A stretch of 64,000 nucleotides of DNA from Microvirga lotononidis. GTDB lineage: Bacteria > Pseudomonadota > Alphaproteobacteria > Rhizobiales > Beijerinckiaceae. The stretch spans positions 434,001 to 498,000 of the forward strand of contig NZ_CP141048.1 of assembly GCF_034627025.1 (NCBI RefSeq). Reading direction: 5' to 3'. The notes under the pieces were generated by a model that did no database searches, was not told the DNA's origin, and worked only from the letters and a program-made list of their open reading frames with translations. A program made the translations under genes and the position numbers. Shown here one piece after another: positions 20,700 through 27,723 of this stretch (position 1 is its first letter; every line of letters starts with the position of its first letter).

Positions 20700-21053
20700 A
20701 TGAAATATGTCGATGGCTTCGTGCTCGCCGTGCCGGCGGACAAGAAGGACGAGTACCGCAGGCACGCCGCCGAGGCCGCGCCCCTGTTCAAGGAGTTCGG
20801 CGCGACCCGCATGGTGGAGTGCTGGGGCGACGACGTGCCGAACGGCAAGGTCACGGATTTCCGGCGCGCCGTGGACGCCAAGGACGATGAAACCGTGGTG
20901 TTCAGCTGGATCGAGTATCCGTCGAAGGAAGCCCGGGACGCGGCCAACGAGAAGATCATGACCGATCCGCGCATGCAGGCCATGGGCGAGATGATGCCCT
21001 TCGACGGCAAGCGCATGATCTTCGGCGGGTTCATGCCGATCCTCGACGTCTGA
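20700..21053 (+). CDS. DUF1428 family protein (YbaA-like)
   Basis: This 117-residue protein begins [21 protein letters not shown], the standard DUF1428 opening, with [14 protein letters not shown] and [13 protein letters not shown] further on. The family has a dimeric alpha/beta barrel fold of unproven function. ATG 20700 follows GGGAG about ten bases upstream. It is the first gene of a MarR-linked operon, with only eight bases to the VOC gene. Confidence 0.85.
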   Translation: MKYVDGFVLAVPADKKDEYRRHAAEAAPLFKEFGATRMVECWGDDVPNGKVTDFRRAVDAKDDETVVFSWIEYPSKEARDAANEKIMTDPRMQAMGEMMPFDGKRMIFGGFMPILDV

Positions 21054-21061
21054 GGTGCACC

Positions 21062-21838
21062 ATGGCCAATCATCACGGCGACTTCATCTGGTATGAACTT
21101 CTGACGAGCGATGCCGACGCCGCCGCGCGCTTCTACGGCGCGGTGACCGGGTGGCAGACGCGGGCCGCGCAAGGCACGGATCGCGACTACCGGATCTTCG
21201 GGAGCCGCGGCGAGGACGTCGGCGGGCTGATGGCCCTGCCGGCGGACGCCGCGCGTGCGGGCATGCGCCCCACATGGCTCGGCTATGTGGCGGTCGACAA
21301 TGTGGACGCGACGGCGGACGAGATCGTCCGGGCCGGCGGCACAGAGCACATGCAGCCCACCGACATTCCCGGGATCGGCCGCTTCGCGATGCTCGCCGAT
21401 CCGCAGGGCGTCCCGTTCTACGTGATGCGCGGAGTATCGGACGGAACCAGCACGGCCTTCGACCAGAGCCAATTCGGCCATTGCCACTGGAACGAGCTTG
21501 CCACCTCCGATCCGACGGCGGCGCTCGCGTTCTACCAAGCCCGTTTCGGCTGGGAAAAGGGCGATGCCATGCCGATGGGCGAGATGGGCGAGTACCGGTT
21601 CCTGCAGCACCGCGGCCAGACCATCGGGGCCGTGATGAAACGCATGCCGGAGGGCCCTCCCCCAGCGTGGATGTTCTACTTCGGCACCGAGGACATCGAT
21701 GCGGCGGCGAAGGCCGTACCGGGCAACGGCGGCACCATCCATTACGGGCCCGCCGAAGTGCCGGGCGGCGTCTTCATCATCGTCGCAAGCGATCCGCAGG
21801 GAGCCCTGTTCGGTCTCGTGGGTCCGCGCAAGTCCTGA
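21062..21838 (+). CDS. tandem VOC (glyoxalase/bleomycin resistance/dioxygenase) domain protein
   Basis: This 258-residue protein holds two VOC domains, about residues 5-125 (FIWYELLTSDADAAARFY) and 135-255 (HCHWNELATSDPTAALAFY). Members bind a metal and isomerise, cleave or sequester small electrophiles; two-domain forms like this are mostly uncharacterised. A GAGGTG ribosome site precedes the ATG. Position suggests co-expression with DUF1428 and DUF899 proteins, perhaps in detoxification of a MarR-sensed compound. Confidence 0.88.
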   Translation: MANHHGDFIWYELLTSDADAAARFYGAVTGWQTRAAQGTDRDYRIFGSRGEDVGGLMALPADAARAGMRPTWLGYVAVDNVDATADEIVRAGGTEHMQPTDIPGIGRFAMLADPQGVPFYVMRGVSDGTSTAFDQSQFGHCHWNELATSDPTAALAFYQARFGWEKGDAMPMGEMGEYRFLQHRGQTIGAVMKRMPEGPPPAWMFYFGTEDIDAAAKAVPGNGGTIHYGPAEVPGGVFIIVASDPQGALFGLVGPRKS

Positions 21839-21856
21839 AGCGATCCGGAGCATTCC

Positions 21857-22561
21857 ATGACCAAGGACCTTGTCCCCGCGGCGGAACTCGCGCAACGCTC
21901 TCCCGTGCGCTTTCCCAATGAGAGCGCCGCGTATCGTGCCGCACGCACGGCCCTCCTCGCGGAGGAGATCGAACTGCGCCGCCACCTGGAACGCGTGGCG
22001 GCGCAGCGCCGCGCCCTGCCGCCCGGCGGCGAGGTGACGGGCGATTACCGTTTCGAGGGAGAGAACGGTCCAATGGGTTTCGCCGATCTCTTCGGTGGCC
22101 ATCAATCGCTCGCGGTCTACAGCTACATGTTCGGCCCGCAGCGCGAGCGCCCCTGCCCCATGTGCACCAACCTGCTCGGCGCGCTCGAAGGCAACGGTGC
22201 CGACATCCAGCAGCGCATGGCGCTCGCCGTCGTCGCCCGGTCACCGATCGAGCGGCTGATCGCGTGGAAGAAGGAGCGCGGCTGGAAGAACCTCAAACTC
22301 TATTCGGACCTGAACGGCCTTTACTCGCGCGATTATCACGGGGTGCTGCCGGACGGTTCCGAGATCCCGAGCTTCAACGTCTTCACCCGGCGGGATGGAA
22401 CCATCCGTCATTTCTGGAGCGGCGAGATGACGGGCGATTCGGCTGATCCCGGCCAGGACCCGCGCGGCGCTCCCGACCTCGCGCCCCTGTGGAACGTGCT
22501 CGACATGACGCCCGAGGGACGCGGCGCGGATTGGTACCCCCGGCTGAGTTATGAAACGTGA
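21857..22561 (+). CDS. DUF899 family thioredoxin-like protein
   Basis: This 234-residue protein matches the DUF899 family: LAEEIELRRHLERVAAQRRALPPGG near the N-terminus, then the thioredoxin-like part with CPMCTNLLGAL, where the CPMC motif may be a redox pair, and later RDYHGVLPDGSEIPSFNVF. Function is not established; a redox or antibiotic-related role has been suggested for the fold. GGAG precedes the start, and it closes the MarR-linked operon. Confidence 0.85.
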   Translation: MTKDLVPAAELAQRSPVRFPNESAAYRAARTALLAEEIELRRHLERVAAQRRALPPGGEVTGDYRFEGENGPMGFADLFGGHQSLAVYSYMFGPQRERPCPMCTNLLGALEGNGADIQQRMALAVVARSPIERLIAWKKERGWKNLKLYSDLNGLYSRDYHGVLPDGSEIPSFNVFTRRDGTIRHFWSGEMTGDSADPGQDPRGAPDLAPLWNVLDMTPEGRGADWYPRLSYET

Positions 22562-22577
22562 TGGGGCGAGCAGCGTC

Positions 22578-23921
22578 TCAAGCGGCGGTTCGGTTCGAAC
22601 CGCGTGACATCGGAAGAACGGGAAGATCGACCTGTGCGATCAGTCCGCTGCGATCCGCCCTGTTGCGCAGCGAAAGCCGCCCGCCGGCTCGGAATGCGAG
22701 GGCCTTGACGATGGAGAGGCCGAGGCCCGTTCCCTCCTGCTCGTGACGTCCGCGCACGAACGGATCGCACACCCGCTCGAGCAGGTCGTCGGGAAGCCCG
22801 GGCCCCGTATCGGCGACCTCGACCTGCACCTGCTCCGCCGCGCAATGGGCCGTGACGAGGATCCGCCCGCCCGGAGGCGTGTAGCAGATGGCGTTGTCGA
22901 GAAGGTTGGAGAAGATCGTCTCGAGATCGTTGCGCTCGGCGCGCACCTGGACTTTTGGCATTGGTCCGAACTCGAGCGCGATGAGCTTGCTTTCGGCCAG
23001 CGGAGCGACGCCGCGCGCGGCCTCCTGCAGGATGTCGGCCAGCTCCACCGGCTGCGGAATCTGCTCCGGCAAGGGCGCCTCGGCCCGCGCCAGGGCAAGG
23101 AGCTGGCTCGTCAGGGTCGACATCCGCCGGAACCCGAGATCCATGTCGTCGAGCACCTCGGCGGCCGCGCCGGGACTGGCCGCGTGGCGCAGATTGCTCG
23201 CCTGGATCCGAAGCGCCGTCAAAGGCGTGCGCAGCTGGTGAGCCGCGTTGGAGACGAAGCGCCTCTGCGATGCGAGCATGTCCGCGACCCGTTCGAGCGC
23301 CTTGTTCATCGCATGGATGAGCGGAACGATTTCGTCCGGAACGTCCGACAGGGCGAGCTGCTGGGTGCAATCGGGCTGACGCGCCATGAGCTGCTGGGCG
23401 AGCTCGTCGACCGGCGCGAGGATCCGGCCCACGAGCCAGCGCACCAGCAGGGCCGATATGGGAATGAGCAGCAGCGTCGTGACGATCGCGGGCAACGCAG
23501 CCATCAGGGCGAGCCCCCGGCGCACGCTCGTCCTTTGAGAGACCTGGATGGTGCCGTCGTCCAACACCCAGGTGTAGCTGCGCCACTGCCCGCTCGGCGT
23601 ATGGACATCGGCGAAACCGGTCTCCTCCTGACGCGGCAGGTCGAGACCGGATGGAAAAGACTTGAGCAGATTGCCGTCGGTGTCCCACGCCTGGACCACC
23701 AGCATGTCGTCGGCATTGAGGGGCGGCGCCGGCATCTGCGCCAGATCGTCCACGGAGCTGACCACGTTGAAGGCGATCTCGCGCATCTGATTGTCGAGCA
23801 GACTGTCCGGGTCCTCCTGGGCCGCCATGTAGGCTCCCAGTCCTCCGAGCAGGCCGACGAGGATCAGCAGGGCGGTGAACCAGACCGTGAGGCGCGTGCG
23901 GAGCGAGTTGCGGTGTTTCAT
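22578..23921 (-). CDS. sensor histidine kinase of an OmpR-type two-component system
   Basis: This 447-residue inner-membrane kinase has a first membrane segment near residues 12-32, a periplasmic sensor to about 160, a second segment (ALPAIVTTLLLIPISALLV), a HAMP linker, the H-box FVSNAAHQLRTPLTALR with the phospho-His, and N, D and G boxes (NLLDNAICYTPPGG, VADTGPGLP, GTGLGLSIVKAL). The ATG at 23921 overlaps the regulator stop as ATGA. It is of the QseC/TctE type; the stimulus is unknown. Confidence 0.9.
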   Translation of the reverse strand: MKHRNSLRTRLTVWFTALLILVGLLGGLGAYMAAQEDPDSLLDNQMREIAFNVVSSVDDLAQMPAPPLNADDMLVVQAWDTDGNLLKSFPSGLDLPRQEETGFADVHTPSGQWRSYTWVLDDGTIQVSQRTSVRRGLALMAALPAIVTTLLLIPISALLVRWLVGRILAPVDELAQQLMARQPDCTQQLALSDVPDEIVPLIHAMNKALERVADMLASQRRFVSNAAHQLRTPLTALRIQASNLRHAASPGAAAEVLDDMDLGFRRMSTLTSQLLALARAEAPLPEQIPQPVELADILQEAARGVAPLAESKLIALEFGPMPKVQVRAERNDLETIFSNLLDNAICYTPPGGRILVTAHCAAEQVQVEVADTGPGLPDDLLERVCDPFVRGRHEQEGTGLGLSIVKALAFRAGGRLSLRNRADRSGLIAQVDLPVLPMSRGSNRTAA

Positions 23922-24574
23922 CTCGCGACCATCCACCCGACGCCCCGGACGTTGCGGATGATCTCGTTGCCGAACTTGCGGCGGATGTAGTGGATCAGCA
24001 CGTCCACCGCGTTGCTCTCGACCTCTTCGCCCCAACCGTAGAGCGCATCTTCGAGCTGCTGGCGCGACAGGATCGTTCCGGGCCGTTCGAGCAGGGCCTG
24101 CAGCAGGGCGAATTCCCTGGCCGGAAGAAGCTGGGTGGCGCCCTTGTAGGTGACCTCGTGGGCCGCGAGATCGAGGATGATTTCGGAGGAGCTGATCTGC
24201 GACGTGGAATGCCCAGCATGACGGCGGATCACCGCCCGCATCCGTGCGGCAAGCTCGTCGAAGTCGAAGGGCTTCACGATGAAATCGTCCGCCCCGAGAT
24301 CCAGTCCGGCCACGCGGGTCTCGAGATCGTCGCGCGCCGTGACGATGAGCACCGGCGTCGCATCCTTGCCGCAGCGCATCTCCTTCAGGACGTCGAGGCC
24401 GGCCCTGTCGGGCAGGCCGAGATCGAGCAGGACGATGGCATAGCGGCTCGTGCTCAGGGCGGCGAGCGCGTCGTCTCCCGCCCGGGCCCAGTCGACCGCG
24501 GCTCCCGATCCCTCGAAAGCCCGTGTCAGACTGCGTCCGATCAAAGGATCGTCTTCGACCAGCAGAACCCGCAT
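23918..24574 (-). CDS. OmpR/PhoB family response regulator
   Basis: This 218-residue regulator has a receiver domain with acidic residues in VEDDPLIGRSL, the phospho-acceptor Asp in VLLDLGLPD near residue 51 and Lys in DDFIVKPFD, and a winged-helix DNA-binding domain ending AVDVLIHYIRRKFG and RGVGWMV. It is co-translated with the downstream kinase. A pair of CAGGTAC direct repeats in the divergent region is a candidate binding site. Confidence 0.92.
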   Translation of the reverse strand: MRVLLVEDDPLIGRSLTRAFEGSGAAVDWARAGDDALAALSTSRYAIVLLDLGLPDRAGLDVLKEMRCGKDATPVLIVTARDDLETRVAGLDLGADDFIVKPFDFDELAARMRAVIRRHAGHSTSQISSSEIILDLAAHEVTYKGATQLLPAREFALLQALLERPGTILSRQQLEDALYGWGEEVESNAVDVLIHYIRRKFGNEIIRNVRGVGWMVAR

Positions 24575-24717
24575 GATTGCCGCTCTCGGTGCGAAACGAG
24601 TTCAATCCGGGGGCGGCCGAAAGGCAATCGCGCAATTTGCCGCTTGAGGCGGCTCATGGGGAGGACAGGCGCTCAACCCCTCATTCTCCCCTAATTCAAG
24701 CCCCGTAGGATCATCCT

Positions 24718-24734
24718 CAGGTACCCGCAGGTAC
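24718..24734 (+). promoter_or_regulatory. 10-bp-spaced direct repeats, candidate response-regulator box
   Basis: CAGGTAC occurs at 24718-24724 and again at 24728-24734, a repeat period of exactly one helical turn. OmpR/PhoB-type dimers bind such direct repeats. The site is 23 bases before the ATG of the small secreted protein and in the region shared with the divergent response-regulator gene. Confidence 0.45.
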
Positions 24735-24756
24735 TGTCCCCGAATGGAGAAGATCC

Positions 24757-24984
24757 ATGAAACATCTGCTGATCGCCGTGTCGACCCTGGCTTTCCTCGC
24801 CGGCGCCCCGCTGGCCGCGCAGGCGGCGAGCTCGTCGTCCACCACCCATCCCAAGCACGCCACCGTCCGGCATCATACGGCGTCGAAGAAGAGCCATATG
24901 AACCAGGCGAAGAGAAACGTTTCGTGCCCGGCCGGATCGACCAGCGCGGCCTGCCATCCGACATCGACGGGTTCGGTCCGCTAG
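24757..24984 (+). CDS. small His-rich secreted protein, unknown
   Basis: This 75-residue protein has a clear signal peptide (MKHLLIAVSTLAFLAGAPL, cleavage near AAQAA). The mature part of about 50 residues is rich in Ser, Thr, His and Lys, with HPKHATVRHH and two Cys (VSCPAG, SAACHP), so a metal-binding or disulfide-bearing periplasmic peptide is possible. GGAGA lies close upstream. It is divergent from the two-component genes, and its TAG stop lies inside the CTAGAGCA edge of a repeat element. Confidence 0.6.
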   Translation: MKHLLIAVSTLAFLAGAPLAAQAASSSSTTHPKHATVRHHTASKKSHMNQAKRNVSCPAGSTSAACHPTSTGSVR

Positions 24985-25086
24985 AGCATCGCGCAAAAAA
25001 GTGGAGTGGGGTTTTGCTCAAGACGATGCTCGCGTCCAAGTGAAAGCACCGACGTGCAGATCCGCTTTTCACGTCCGCTGCTCTAG
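24981..25086. repeat. palindromic intergenic element bounded by CTAGAGCA / TGCTCTAG
   Basis: Eight-base inverted ends CTAGAGCA (24981-24988) and TGCTCTAG (25079-25086) enclose 106 bp. The interior carries AAAAAAGTGGAGTGG and GGTTTTGC words typical of the abundant extragenic palindromes of Hyphomicrobiales (from memory). The left end supplies the stop codon of the preceding gene. Confidence 0.6.
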
Positions 25087-25124
25087 AGACGGTTTGGTCG
25101 CTCGCCGAGGCGCCCGGTGCCTCG

Positions 25125-25170
25125 GAGCATGTTTCGGCGAAAGGGATCCGGTTCGCAGGAATATGCGCGA
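25125..25170. repeat. degenerate extragenic palindrome
   Basis: GGAGCATGTTTCGGCGAAAGG, then GATCCGGTTCGCAGG and AATATGCGC, resembles a decayed copy of the common GAGCAT...CGAAA...CCGGTTTTCGC...ATGCGC element of rhizobial genomes. Family assignment is from memory. Confidence 0.4.
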
Positions 25171-25171
25171 C

Positions 25172-25282
25172 GGTTAGTTGAGTGGTGTACCCGCGTAACC
25201 AGGAACGTCACCAGTCTCATTCCTCCGCTGGTGTTCGCATGGTGCTCCCTGAAGTGCTCCCTTTTCGGGAGCACCCTTTTTT
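25172..25282 (+). ncRNA. candidate small RNA with anti-Shine-Dalgarno loop and intrinsic terminator
   Basis: Three stems follow one another. GGTTA (25172-25176) can pair with TAACC (25196-25200). CACCAG (25209-25214) pairs with CTGGTG (25228-25233) around a 13-base loop containing CCTCC at 25222-25226. GTGCTCCC (25254-25261) pairs with GGGAGCAC (25267-25274), followed by a run of six T. No credible protein is encoded here. The layout resembles alphaproteobacterial trans-acting sRNAs that mask ribosome sites with a CCUCC loop, such as the alpha-r14 group. A promoter was not identified. Confidence 0.45.
25254..25282 (+). terminator. strong intrinsic terminator
   Basis: An eight-base-pair stem GTGCTCCC / GGGAGCAC with loop TTTTC is followed by CC and six T. 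There is no convincing gene directly upstream on this strand, so it implies a short untranslated transcript. Confidence 0.75.
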
Positions 25283-25309
25283 CAAGGCTCGCCCGTAAGG
25301 AAATGTGAG

Positions 25310-25380
25310 CATCGAACGCAAAGGTGGACACCACTTTTAGGGTTCATCCGATGCTCCTTCTCTTGACGGGCGCATCGGAA
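25310..25380. repeat. left inverted-repeat arm flanking the channel gene
   Basis: The arm pairs with 25962-26032 in inverted orientation. In the 42-bp core (25324-25365 versus 25977-26018) 39 positions match, and similarity continues outward and inward, including GGCGCATCGGA on the inner side. Confidence 0.75.
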
Positions 25381-25439
25381 GAGGCGGAAGATCGAGGGCA
25401 CGTTTCCGTCCAATGCGCTAAGCTGCGTGGGCAATCTTC

Positions 25440-25883
25440 ATGGAAACAATGATTGCCACGATCGCCTTGACGATCACTCCCCTGATGCTGACCGTCGTCC
25501 TGCATTACGAGGCACTCAGCGCCCTATCGAAGCTGCTGCAGAAATCGACGATCCAGTCGCGCCCGAAAGTTCTCGTGGTCGTGTTCGGGGTCATCACGGC
25601 GCATTTCATGGAAATCACCATCTACGCGCTGACATACTGGATCGCGGACGCGGGGTTGAACATCGGCGATTTCGGCGGCAACCGGGCCGTCAATTTCGCC
25701 GATTATCTGTTCTTCTCGGCGGAGACTTTCAGCACGCTCGGCATCGGGGACATCTTTCCCCTCGGGATGATGCGCCTGATCGCGAGTCTCGAATCCTTGA
25801 ACGGCATCGTCCTGATTGGATGGTCGACATCGTTCACATATCTGAGCATGTCCCAGTACTGGGCAGGCAATTCACTCGACTAA
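25440..25883 (+). CDS. two-transmembrane potassium-channel-like (ion channel 2 domain) protein
   Basis: This 147-residue membrane protein has a hydrophobic start (TIALTITPLMLTVVLHY), a second segment (VLVVVFGVITAHFMEITIYALTYWI), a pore helix and filter in FFSAETFSTLGIGDIFP, where TLGIGD stands in for the canonical TVGYGD, and a last membrane helix (LNGIVLIGWSTSFTYL). The IG in place of YG may alter ion selectivity. It has no cytoplasmic regulatory domain. The gene lies alone between two long inverted repeats. Start codons at 25440 and 25449 are both possible. Confidence 0.75.
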   Translation: METMIATIALTITPLMLTVVLHYEALSALSKLLQKSTIQSRPKVLVVVFGVITAHFMEITIYALTYWIADAGLNIGDFGGNRAVNFADYLFFSAETFSTLGIGDIFPLGMMRLIASLESLNGIVLIGWSTSFTYLSMSQYWAGNSLD

Positions 25884-25898
25884 AAGAGTACAGGTCTA

Positions 25899-25972
25899 GC
25901 GCATCGGACGAACGGAAAAGTGGACCCGGTTTTCGCTGACGCGGCCCTCCGGGTCAGCCTCATCCGATGCGC
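25899..25972. repeat. palindromic element with GCGCATCGGA ends
   Basis: GCGCATCGGA (25899-25908) and TCCGATGCGC (25963-25972) are perfect 10-bp inverted ends. Inside are AAAAGTGGACCCGGTTTTCG and a CTGAC/GTCAG stem. It starts 16 bases after the channel stop codon. Confidence 0.65.
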
Positions 25973-26032
25973 CAGCCAAGAGAAGGAGCATCGGATGGAT
26001 CCCAAAAGTGGTGTCCACTTTTGGGTCCGAGG
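25962..26032. repeat. right inverted-repeat arm flanking the channel gene
   Basis: This arm is the inverted partner of 25310-25380. It also contains its own hairpin, CCCAAAAGTGG paired with CCACTTTTGGG at 26001-26025. It abuts the recN stop codon at 26035. Confidence 0.75.
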
Positions 26033-26034
26033 CT

Positions 26035-27711
26035 CTAGCGCATTGCCGCTTCGAGCAGCCGCGCGGCCGCCGCGCGCGCTTCCTCGGTGATGGTCGCGCC
26101 CGCAAGCATGCGGGCGATCTCCTCTCGGCGCGGCGCGGCGTCCAGTGGGATCACGCGGGTTGCGACCCGGTCCTTGGCTCCCCGCACGCCTTCCTTGGCG
26201 ATCAGGAAATGGCTGCCGGCCTTGGCGGCGACCTGAGGCGCGTGAGTCACGGCCATGACTTGCACCTTCTCTGCCAGACGCGCCAAGCGCTGGCCGATGG
26301 CATCCGCCACCGCGCCGCCGACGCCGGTGTCGATCTCGTCGAAGACCAGGGTCGGGGCCGAGCCCTTGTCCGCCAGCACGACCTTGAGGGCCAGCATGAA
26401 GCGGGACAGTTCGCCGCCGGACGCCACCTTCATCAGGGGGCCCGGACGTGTGCCGGGATTGGTCTGCGCCCAGAACTCGACCCGCTCGAAACCGCTGGGG
26501 TCCCGGCTGGTCTCGTCGATCTGGATATCGGTGATGAACCGCGCCCGCTCCAGCTTGAGAGGCGGCAGCTCGGCCTGAACGGCGGTGTCGAGCGCCTGCG
26601 CAGCCTTCTTCCGGCCCGAGGAGAGGGCCTTCGCGGCCTTCACATAGGCGGCGTCGGCCTCCTTGAGAGCCTTTTCCAGACCGCCGAGCTGTTCCTCGCC
26701 GGCATCGATGGCGGCGACATCCTCTTCGAAGCGCTTCCGCAGGGCAGCGAGGTCGTCGGCCGGAACATCATATTTGCGGGCCGCGGCGCGCAGGGCAAAG
26801 AGGCGCTCCTCGGTTTGCTCCAGCTCCCGCGGGTCGTATTCGGTGGCGCGGATCGCCTCTTCGAGGGCTTCCCTCGCCTCGTCGATGGCGACGAGCGCGG
26901 CGTCCAGGGCCTTGACGCTGGGCTCGACAAGCGACGGCGCCTGGGCACCGCGGCGCTCGAGCTTGCGCACGGCCGCCGAGAGCTCGTTGACCGGGGACGT
27001 GTTGCCGGCGACGACCTCGTAGGCCTCGTTGAGGTCCTGGGCCACCTTCTCGGACTGCATCATGACGACCCGGCGCCCGGCGAGAGTTTCCTCCTCTCCG
27101 GCGAGCGGGTTGAGCTTGGTCAGCTCCTCGACCGCATGGCGCAGGAAGTCGGCCTCCTTGCGGGCCTTGTCGATGCGGTTGCGATGCTCATGCAGGGCAT
27201 GCCGCGCCTCGCGGACGCGACGCGAGGCGTCGGCGACGGCCTGGATTTCACCCGTCAAGCCACCGAAGGCATCGAGGATCGCGCGATGCGTGGCCGGATC
27301 GACCAGGGCACGGTCGTCGTGCTGGCCGTGGATCTCGACCAGGGTCGCGCCGATGGCCTTGAGCACCTGCACGCTGACGGGCTGGTCGTTGACGAAGGCG
27401 CGGGTGCGCCCGTCCGCCACCTGGACCCGGCGCAGGATCAGATCTCCGTCGACATCGATATCGGCATCCGCCGCGATGCGGCGGGCCGGATGGTCGAGGG
27501 AACAGTCGAAGACGGCCGTCACCTGACCCTGGGCTTCGCCATGGCGCACAAGCGAGCCGTCGCCGCGGCCGCCGAGGGCCAAGGCGAAGGCATCGAGCAG
27601 GATGGATTTGCCTGCGCCAGTTTCACCCGTGAGGACGCTCAGCCCCTCATGGAAGTGCAGCTCAAGCCTGTCGATGAGGACGATATCGCGGATCGTCAGC
27701 TGGATGAGCAT
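26035..27711 (-). CDS. recN: DNA repair protein RecN
   Basis: This 558-residue SMC-like ATPase acts in recombinational double-strand break repair. The N-terminus has Walker A in LTGETGAGKSILLDAFALAL (residues 14-33), the middle (150-380) is coiled coil, and the C-terminal head has LSRFMLALKVVL, Walker B in TLVFDEIDTGVGGAVADAIG and VTHAPQVAAKAG. It starts 12 bases after bamD, so the pair is probably one transcript. Its TAG stop lies in a CTAGCGCA word that resembles the edge of the adjoining repeat. Confidence 0.95.
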   Translation of the reverse strand: MLIQLTIRDIVLIDRLELHFHEGLSVLTGETGAGKSILLDAFALALGGRGDGSLVRHGEAQGQVTAVFDCSLDHPARRIAADADIDVDGDLILRRVQVADGRTRAFVNDQPVSVQVLKAIGATLVEIHGQHDDRALVDPATHRAILDAFGGLTGEIQAVADASRRVREARHALHEHRNRIDKARKEADFLRHAVEELTKLNPLAGEEETLAGRRVVMMQSEKVAQDLNEAYEVVAGNTSPVNELSAAVRKLERRGAQAPSLVEPSVKALDAALVAIDEAREALEEAIRATEYDPRELEQTEERLFALRAAARKYDVPADDLAALRKRFEEDVAAIDAGEEQLGGLEKALKEADAAYVKAAKALSSGRKKAAQALDTAVQAELPPLKLERARFITDIQIDETSRDPSGFERVEFWAQTNPGTRPGPLMKVASGGELSRFMLALKVVLADKGSAPTLVFDEIDTGVGGAVADAIGQRLARLAEKVQVMAVTHAPQVAAKAGSHFLIAKEGVRGAKDRVATRVIPLDAAPRREEIARMLAGATITEEARAAAARLLEAAMR

Positions 27712-27723
27712 GGAGGGTGAGGC

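Noticed and set aside
22578..24635. 685-codon frame suggesting a regulator-kinase fusion
   Set aside because: The upstream part is an out-of-frame shadow of the response regulator; the two genes overlap by ATGA.
25117..25308. 63-codon frame across the sRNA candidate
   Set aside because: It runs through a repeat and through the terminator stem, lacks a ribosome site and has no recognisable sequence.
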